11,342 bases of DNA. Origin: Streptosporangiaceae bacterium. Lineage in GTDB: Bacteria > Actinomycetota > Actinomycetes > Streptosporangiales > Streptosporangiaceae. Below are positions 6,798-11,342 of the stretch, piece by piece. Where the stretch lies: contig JASHQP010000093.1 of the NCBI GenBank assembly GCA_030039095.1, positions 1 to 11,342 of the forward strand, given 5' to 3'. The position numbers and the translations under genes are program-made. The notes beneath the pieces were generated by a model. The model was not told the DNA's origin, made no database searches, and saw nothing but the letters and a program-made list of their open reading frames with translations. How positions within the stretch are numbered: the first letter of the stretch is position 1; every line of letters starts with the position of its first letter.

Positions 6798-6859
6798 GGA
6801 TGTGCTCACATCCGTTCATCACACGGCTGGCACCGCACATTCACCGGCGGCAGATGTGC
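6798..6859. repeat. Cluster of ATGTG/CACAT dyads upstream of the membrane-protein gene
   Basis: GGATGTG (6798-6804) and CACATCC (6807-6813) form a 16-base dyad with a 2-base centre. A second dyad pairs GCACAT (6835-6840) with ATGTGC (6854-6859). Four half-sites of the same ATGTG word in 62 bases, 70-130 bases before the start at 6928, look like an operator, though the first dyad touches the end of the PDZ frame. Confidence 0.4.
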
Positions 6860-6927
6860 TGGAGCGTAGCTGCCGCAGACCCGCGGGAGCGACGAGACAT
6901 AGCCCAGTCGATGAAGGTGAGGGCACC

Positions 6928-7263
6928 ATGTATGCATTCGCCATGATGGCGCTGCTGGGTCTGGCGGTGCTGGGGGTCACCGCGATCGCCAGCCGTTATC
7001 TGTCACTCTCAGCCGAGATCCGGGCCTTCGCGCTGGCGGCTCTCGGGGTTGGCGCCGCCTGGCTGATCAACCTGGATCTGTTCGGTGTGCTGGCCGTCGC
7101 CACCCGCGGCAACGCCATCGGCGTGACCGTGACCGGGCTCATGATTGGCGGTGCGGCTTACTTCTGGCAGGAGATCCTCGGGTTCTTCACCGGCCTGTCC
7201 CGCAAGCTCGGCGACGAGGCAGCGACGCTGGAGAGGTCCGAGCAGCTGCGCCGCGTGGCCTGA
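6928..7263 (+). CDS. Small membrane protein, three predicted helices
   Basis: A 111-residue protein; ATG 6928 has AAGGTGAGG just upstream, and the longer frame from 6781 crosses the dyad cluster. Hydrophobic stretches are about 3-23 (AFAMMALLGLAVLGVTAIA), 31-58 (IRAFALAALGVGAAWLINLDLFGVLAVA) and 63-83 (AIGVTVTGLMIGGAAYFWQEIL). They are followed by a charged cytosolic tail (KLGDEAATLERSEQLRRVA). No known family is recognised and no catalytic motif is visible. It lies between two gene remnants, so it may be a survivor of a larger cluster; function unknown. Confidence 0.7.
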   Translation: MYAFAMMALLGLAVLGVTAIASRYLSLSAEIRAFALAALGVGAAWLINLDLFGVLAVATRGNAIGVTVTGLMIGGAAYFWQEILGFFTGLSRKLGDEAATLERSEQLRRVA

Positions 7264-7477
7264 GAACCATCAGGCGCGAACAGCCATCGCGAGACCGGCA
7301 CCTGGCAGTGACATGGAGCCTCATGGCAGCGCCGGGTACCGGCCCTCCGCAGGCTTGGGCTGATCGGACGCGTAACGGCGATGGTCCTTGGCACGATCCC
7401 GAAAAGGGGCGCTTCGTTTCGCAGGCTGGCCGCCCCCTCGTAGGGGGGGCGGGGGCGGTCAGCTTCCCTCCATTGTC
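7264..7477. other. Non-coding stretch with a GC hairpin
   Basis: No supported gene was found in these 214 bases. CGCCCCC (7431-7437) pairs with GGGGGCG (7445-7451) around a 7-base loop, a possible terminator for the membrane-protein gene. ATGGTCC at 7381-7387 resembles one half of the DosR/OsdR-type box but has no partner half. Confidence 0.35.
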
Positions 7478-7681
7478 ATGAGCCGGCGTGCAACTGCCGC
7501 GCAGCGGCGATGGAAATGGGATGAACGCATCCCGCGCTGCGCAAGCTGCCACCGACCGCTGTCCTGGATCGTCAGCGCCACCCAGGCCGGCTACGACGCC
7601 GAGATGACCGCATCGGTCCCGGTGCTCGCGGACTTCTGGGCGCCGTGGTGCGGTCGCCGCCAGCGGCGGCGAGGCACATGA
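7478..7681 (+). pseudogene. Truncated thioredoxin (TrxC-like, with N-terminal zinc-ribbon half)
   Basis: The frame reads RIPRCASCHRPLSWIV then TASVPVLADFWAPWCG, an obvious match to actinobacterial thioredoxins that have a zinc ribbon before the thioredoxin fold. The family continues WCGPCR..., but here the reading turns into RRQRRRGT and stops at 7681. The second active-site cysteine and the C-terminal half of the fold (at least 60 residues, including the cis-proline) are therefore missing. The first zinc knuckle is also absent in this frame; cysteines occur in another frame around 7474-7500 (CHEPACNC), with about the right spacing, suggesting a frameshift too. The break coincides with a hairpin at 7654-7672. 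ATG 7478 is nominal; no good ribosome site precedes it. It cannot work as a thioredoxin. Confidence 0.8.
7654..7672. repeat. Perfect hairpin at the thioredoxin break, with a nearby direct repeat
   Basis: TCGCCGCC (7654-7661), AGC, GGCGGCGA (7665-7672) is a perfect 8-base inverted repeat whose first base is the last base of the WCG glycine codon. CGGCGGCGAG occurs at 7664-7673 and again at 7720-7729. Such short repeats can mediate deletion, or the hairpin may now act as a terminator before the molybdoenzyme operon. Confidence 0.5.
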
Positions 7682-7812
7682 CTCGCCGCGGACTGCCGTC
7701 CGTCCCCGAAGCCCCGCCCCGGCGGCGAGCCCGGCGGTCGGTTCGTTCCTGCCGCCCAGCGTGCCGGAGAATCTGGAGCAAGGGCCCCGTCGAGGTGAGG
7801 TGAGCGATAGCG

Positions 7813-10200
7813 ATGGACGATGAGCGAGTCACGGACATCTGGGGTGCCCGGACACCGTACGGACCCGGTGCGCGCTGGCCGGCGCGGGCAGACGAGTTCC
7901 TGGCCGCAGGACTGGCCCCGGCGCAGGTCGACCGCTGGGTGCGCGGGGCATGCCTGCTGTGCTCCAACGGCTGCGGCGTGGAGGTCGCTGTCTCCGGCGG
8001 CAGGCTGGCAGGGATCCGGGGCCGTTCAGAAGACAGGATCAATCACGGCCGGCTCGGCCCGAAGGGCCTGTACGGCTGGCAGGGCCAGCAGCACGATCGG
8101 CTGACCGTGCCGCTGATCCGCGACGGCGGCCAGCTCGTGGAGGCCGACTGGGACACCGCCATGTCTCTGGTCGTGCAGCGGTCCCGGTCGCTGCTGGAGG
8201 CCAAGGGGCCGCTGTCACACGCGTTTTTTACCTCGGGCCAGCTAATGATCGAGGAGTATTACACGCTCGCGGTGATCGGCAAGGCAGGCCTGGGCACGCC
8301 GCACATGGACGGCAACACGCGCTGGTGCACGGTGACTGCGGCCGCGGCCCTGCAGGAATCCTTCGGTACTGACGGTCAGCCCGGCTCCTACAGCGACATC
8401 GACGACTGCGACGCGATCTTCCTGTTCGGCCACAACGTCGCGGAGACGCAGACCGTGCTGTGGGCCCGGATCCTCGACCGCCTCGACGGACCCGACCCGC
8501 CGCGGCTGGTGTGCATCGACCCGCGGCGTACCAACGTCGCCGATCGCGCGGCCGTCCACCTGCCGGTCCGCAACGGCACCAACCTGGCTCTGATGAACGC
8601 GCTGGTGCACGAGATGATCGCCGGCGGCTATGTGGACGAGGAGTACGTCGCCGCCCACACCATCGGTTTCGGCCAGCTGGATGAGCTGACCCGCGGTGCG
8701 ACACCGGAATGGGCGGCGGAGATCTGCGGCGTCCCGGCCAGCGACATCCGGGCTGCCGCGGAGATCTTCGGCACCAGCCAGCGGATCGTGTCCACCTGCT
8801 CGATGGGCTTCTATCAGTCCCACCAGGCCACCGCCGCATCCTGTCAGGTGAACAACCTGCACCTGCTGCGCGGCATGCTCGGCCGGCCTGGGGCGGGGAT
8901 CTTGCAGATGAACGGGCAGCCGTCGGCGGAGAACAACCGGGAGGCCGGCTGCGGCCCGGCGCTGCCGGGGTTCCGGAACTGGGGCAACCCGCGCCACGTC
9001 GAGGAGCTGGCCCGGCTGTGGAACGTCGACCCGATCGTGATCCCGCACTGGGCCCCGCCGACGGACGGCATGACGATCTTCAGGTATGCCGAGCAGGGCT
9101 CGATCGGCTTCCTGTGGATCGCCGGCACCAACCCGATGGTGTCGATGCCCGACCTGGCCCGGATCCGCCGCATCCTGTCCGGCGACCAATGCTTCGTGGT
9201 GGTCTCCGACGGCTACCGCACCGAGACCAGCGAGCTGGCCGACGTGGTGCTCCCGGTGGCGCTGTGGGCGGAGAAGACCGGGACGTTCACCAACGTCGAC
9301 CGCACCGTGCACCTGCAGGAGCAGGCCGTCGAACCGCCCGGGCTGGCGCGCAGCGACCTGGCCATCTGGATCGACTACGCACGGCGGATGGGCCTGACCG
9401 ATTCCGGCGGCCGGCCGCTGCCGCCGTGGGATACACCGGAGGAGGCGTTCGAGGCATGGAAGGCAGCCAGCGCCGGCCGGCCGTGTGACTACTCCGGGCT
9501 CAGCTACGCGCAGCTGCACAAGGTCGGCGGCATCCAGTGGCCGGTCACGTCCGGCGCGCCGGACGGCACCGAGCGGCTCTACGCCGACAGCCGCTTCCAC
9601 ACCGAACCCGACGACTGCGAGAGCTACGGCCACGACCTGACGACGGGCGCGCCCGTGACCGAGACCGAGTTCCGCGCCCGCCGGCCGGGCGGGCGGGCGA
9701 TCCTCAAGACGGCGCCGTACGACCCGCCGTACGAGACGCCCGACGCCGAATACCCGCTGCGGCTCACAACAGGCCGGACGGTCTATCACTGGCATACCCG
9801 CACCAAGACCCGCCGCGCCCGCCAGCTCCAGGACGCCGCGCCGTCCATGTGGGTCGAGATCTCCGAACCCGATGCCCGCCGGCTCGGGATCGGCGAGGGC
9901 GACGTCGTCCGGGTGACCTCCCGGCGGGGCAGCATCGAGGCACCAGCTCGCGTTTCCGGCATCCGCGAGGGCGTGGTCTTCGCCCCCTGGCACTACGGCA
10001 ACAGCGACACCGCCGCCAACGACCTGACCCTCAGCGCCTGGGACCCGGTCTCGAAGCAGCCCGAGTACAAGGTCGCCGCCGTCTCCGTCGAGCGCGTCCG
10101 CGCGGGCGACGGGCCGGCGCCGGCGCCGACAGGGACCGCCTCCGCGCCGGTGACCATGCCGGACGACGGCCGTGCCACAGCGACAACGCAACGGGAGTAG
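7813..10200 (+). CDS. Molybdopterin oxidoreductase, DMSO-reductase superfamily, NapA/NasA-like
   Basis: A 795-residue catalytic subunit; ATG 7813 has GGTGAG about 8 bases before it. C47, C50 and C54 (CLLCSNGC) are the first three cysteines of the usual 4Fe-4S site. The place of the fourth (normally KxCxKG) reads RLGPKG, with G82. Then come the molybdopterin domain with FFTSGQLMIEEYYTLAVIGKAGLGTPHMDGNTRWC, where C172 aligns with the molybdenum-binding Cys of NapA-type nitrate reductases (formate dehydrogenases have Sec/Cys in VxH context), and the dinucleotide-binding domain (PLRLTTGRTVYHWHTRTKTRRA, about 650-760, including FAPWHYGNSDTAANDLT). There is no Tat signal, so it is cytosolic. The last 25 residues are a disordered-looking tail. 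Nitrate is possible but the substrate is not proven. Its stop lies 3 bases before the next start. Confidence 0.93.
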   Translation: MDDERVTDIWGARTPYGPGARWPARADEFLAAGLAPAQVDRWVRGACLLCSNGCGVEVAVSGGRLAGIRGRSEDRINHGRLGPKGLYGWQGQQHDRLTVPLIRDGGQLVEADWDTAMSLVVQRSRSLLEAKGPLSHAFFTSGQLMIEEYYTLAVIGKAGLGTPHMDGNTRWCTVTAAAALQESFGTDGQPGSYSDIDDCDAIFLFGHNVAETQTVLWARILDRLDGPDPPRLVCIDPRRTNVADRAAVHLPVRNGTNLALMNALVHEMIAGGYVDEEYVAAHTIGFGQLDELTRGATPEWAAEICGVPASDIRAAAEIFGTSQRIVSTCSMGFYQSHQATAASCQVNNLHLLRGMLGRPGAGILQMNGQPSAENNREAGCGPALPGFRNWGNPRHVEELARLWNVDPIVIPHWAPPTDGMTIFRYAEQGSIGFLWIAGTNPMVSMPDLARIRRILSGDQCFVVVSDGYRTETSELADVVLPVALWAEKTGTFTNVDRTVHLQEQAVEPPGLARSDLAIWIDYARRMGLTDSGGRPLPPWDTPEEAFEAWKAASAGRPCDYSGLSYAQLHKVGGIQWPVTSGAPDGTERLYADSRFHTEPDDCESYGHDLTTGAPVTETEFRARRPGGRAILKTAPYDPPYETPDAEYPLRLTTGRTVYHWHTRTKTRRARQLQDAAPSMWVEISEPDARRLGIGEGDVVRVTSRRGSIEAPARVSGIREGVVFAPWHYGNSDTAANDLTLSAWDPVSKQPEYKVAAVSVERVRAGDGPAPAPTGTASAPVTMPDDGRATATTQRE

Positions 10201-10203
10201 GGC

Positions 10204-10662
10204 ATGCACCTGACCACCTACCTGCACCTTCTCGCCACCGCAGAAGAAACGCTCGCCAGCTCCTACCGTGTGGTGGCCGACGGCCATCAGGCCGACGCCG
10301 ACGTGCACTACATGTGCCGCCGCTTCGCCGCAGACTGCACGGGCCACACCCGCGCGCTGCGTCCCGCCCTCGCCCGCTACGACCACAAGCGCGAGCGCGA
10401 GCCAGAACGCCTGCATCCGCCTGCGCTGACCACCGCCCGCAGCGGGCCGGTCGGGCTCCTGCGCGACCTGCAAGACCTCTACCAGCTCGCCAGCCTGGTC
10501 GAGATCACCTGGGCGATTGTCGGCCAGGCGGCACACGGCGAGCGTGACCGCGACCTGATCCACGTCGCCACCGGCAGTGACCGTGAGGCGACGGTGCAGC
10601 TGGCCTGGCTGCGCATGCGGATGCGAGCCGCCGCCCCGCAGACGCTCCTGGTCGCAAGCTGA
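10204..10662 (+). CDS. Helical protein, possibly ferritin-like, coupled to the molybdoenzyme
   Basis: A 152-residue protein starting 3 bases after the molybdoenzyme stop; GGGAG (10193-10197) inside the end of that gene serves as its ribosome site. It looks all-helical: a first half with E14, E15, H28, D31/D33, H35 and H48, then a loop (HKREREPERLHPPAL), then a second half with a helix (GLLRDLQDLYQLASLVEITWAIVGQAA). Acidic and histidine residues in helices suggest a ferritin-like or four-helix metal site, but no complete EXXH pair is evident, so this is a guess. Tight coupling indicates that it serves the molybdoenzyme, perhaps as an accessory subunit or maturation factor. Confidence 0.65.
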   Translation: MHLTTYLHLLATAEETLASSYRVVADGHQADADVHYMCRRFAADCTGHTRALRPALARYDHKREREPERLHPPALTTARSGPVGLLRDLQDLYQLASLVEITWAIVGQAAHGERDRDLIHVATGSDREATVQLAWLRMRMRAAAPQTLLVAS

Positions 10663-10669
10663 TGCGCCG

Positions 10670-10771
10670 GTGAAGGCCGAGCCGAAGCGCGAGACGCGGC
10701 CGCCGGGCCAGGCCGACCTCGAGGCGTGCTGCAAGCAGGGCGCGACGGCCGCCGCGGAGCTCGCAAAGTGA
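10670..10771 (+). pseudogene. Flavodoxin C-terminal fragment
   Basis: From GTG 10670 the frame gives 33 residues, KAEPKRETRPPGQADLEACC...AAAELAK. The stretch PPGQADLEACCKQGATAAAELA matches the C-terminus of the flavodoxin gene at 160-621 (PPGKADLEACWELGALLAAEIA) at 15 of 23 positions without gaps, and the DNA is also similar. Nothing of the rest of the flavodoxin is seen upstream, where the helical-protein gene lies in another frame. It is therefore probably a remnant left after a deletion or gene fusion; it could also be a short peptide whose translation couples to the kinase gene, whose GTG overlaps its stop. No ribosome site of note precedes the GTG. Confidence 0.55.
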
Positions 10772-11342
10772 TCGTCACCGTCACGCTGAACCCGGCCCTG
10801 CACGTGCGCTACGAGGCCGAGCGGGTGAGCCGCGGCGCCGCAAACCCGGTCAGCCGCGTCAGCTACCGGGCCGGCGGGCGCGGGCTGGCGGTGGCGAAGG
10901 TGCTGCATACCTTCGGCCACGAGGTGGTCGCGGCCGGGCTCCTCGGCGGCTCCTCCGGCGAGCTGATCAGGGACGAGCTGGCCAGGGCCGGGGTGGCGAC
11001 GCAGTTCACCCGGATCAGCGGCGAGTCCCGGCGGGTCCTCGAGATCACCGACGCGGCGGACGGCACCGTCACCACGTTCGCCGAGCCCGCACCGTACATC
11101 ACGACCGAGGAACTCGGCAGGCTCGCCGCCGACTACCGCGCGCTGATGGCCGACGCGACGGCCGCCGTGCTCTGCGGCAGCCTCCCGGCCGGGCTGCCCG
11201 CCGAGACGTACGGCTCGCTGGCCAGCTACGCGGCGGAGGCGGGCGTCCCGGTCGTGCTCGACGCGAGTGGCAGCGCGCTGTGGCACGCGGTGGGCAGGTG
11301 CCCAGCGCTGGTGATCCCCGCGCCGGGCGGCGATGGCGCAGC
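10768..11342 (+). CDS. PfkB-family sugar kinase-like protein, N-terminal part
   Basis: The first 191 codons of a gene that leaves the window. GTG 10768 overlaps the preceding stop (GTGA). The fold is clear: MIVTVTLNPALHV, then RAGGRGLAVAKVLHTFGHEVVAAGLLGG, then ISGESRRVLEITD, VLCGSLPAGLPAETYGSL and VVLDASGSALWHA, matching 1-phosphofructokinase / tagatose-6-phosphate kinase-type PfkB proteins, which phosphorylate sugar phosphates with ATP. Several typical substrate residues are changed: the Asp after NPAL is H12, GGKGxN is GGRG-L-A (A41), FNEPGP is FAEPAP and LVKPN is LVIPA (A185). The catalytic GAGD motif lies outside the window. It may have another substrate or be inactive. It belongs to the molybdoenzyme operon. 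Confidence 0.9.
   Translation, partial: MIVTVTLNPALHVRYEAERVSRGAANPVSRVSYRAGGRGLAVAKVLHTFGHEVVAAGLLGGSSGELIRDELARAGVATQFTRISGESRRVLEITDAADGTVTTFAEPAPYITTEELGRLAADYRALMADATAAVLCGSLPAGLPAETYGSLASYAAEAGVPVVLDASGSALWHAVGRCPALVIPAPGGDGA

Noticed and set aside
9537..10547. A 336-codon plus-strand frame overlapping the molybdoenzyme end
   Set aside because: An Arg/Pro-rich shadow in another frame of the molybdoenzyme and helical-protein genes.
8242..11286. A 1014-codon open frame on the minus strand
   Set aside because: It lies antisense to the molybdoenzyme, helical-protein and PfkB genes, which have clear family motifs. Long antisense frames are a normal by-product of very high GC at third positions, and its residues (Gly/Arg/Val/His-rich) show no family.
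1..11342. tRNA, rRNA, CRISPR array, insertion sequence or phage genes
   Set aside because: No regularly spaced repeats, no transposase or integrase motifs and no recognisable tRNA cloverleaf or rRNA segment were seen on either strand by eye.

Overview
The window is very GC-rich, with strong G/C third positions and many GTG starts. It encodes a PPOX-class flavin/F420 enzyme, actinobacterial-style TetR and ABC-2 genes, and a short universal stress protein. All of this points to an actinobacterium (Streptomyces/Streptosporangium-like); no species can be named. No tRNA, rRNA, CRISPR array, transposase or phage gene was seen.

Left part (1-1876). The tail of a rightward gene ends at 163, and its stop shares a CTAG with the stop of a leftward flavodoxin-like gene. 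Upstream of the flavodoxin lies a leftward DsrE-like gene with two CxxC pairs. A TetR regulator diverges from it, and the intergenic space holds an 18-bp-arm inverted repeat. This reads as a self-contained TetR-controlled redox module.

Middle part (1984-5083), all leftward. In transcription order it holds a PPOX flavin/F420 oxidoreductase, a SnoaL-like protein, an ABC ATPase and an ABC-2 permease. The last two form a DrrAB-type exporter.

Right part (5421-11342), mostly rightward. A universal stress protein and an unknown small protein are followed by a decayed stretch. That stretch contains an orphan PDZ domain on the minus strand, a small three-helix membrane protein, and a thioredoxin that stops right after its WCG. 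Next comes a tight run: a large molybdopterin oxidoreductase with the NapA-type cysteine but no fourth iron-sulphur cysteine, a helical (perhaps ferritin-like) protein, a 33-codon flavodoxin tail, and a PfkB-family kinase that starts on the preceding stop and runs off the window. The kinase lacks several sugar-binding residues of its family.

The mix of Usp, PfkB, PPOX, molybdoenzyme and thioredoxin recalls actinobacterial hypoxia/dormancy (DosR/OsdR-type) gene sets. The most novel-looking part is the molybdoenzyme/helical-protein/PfkB-like block with its gene fragments.
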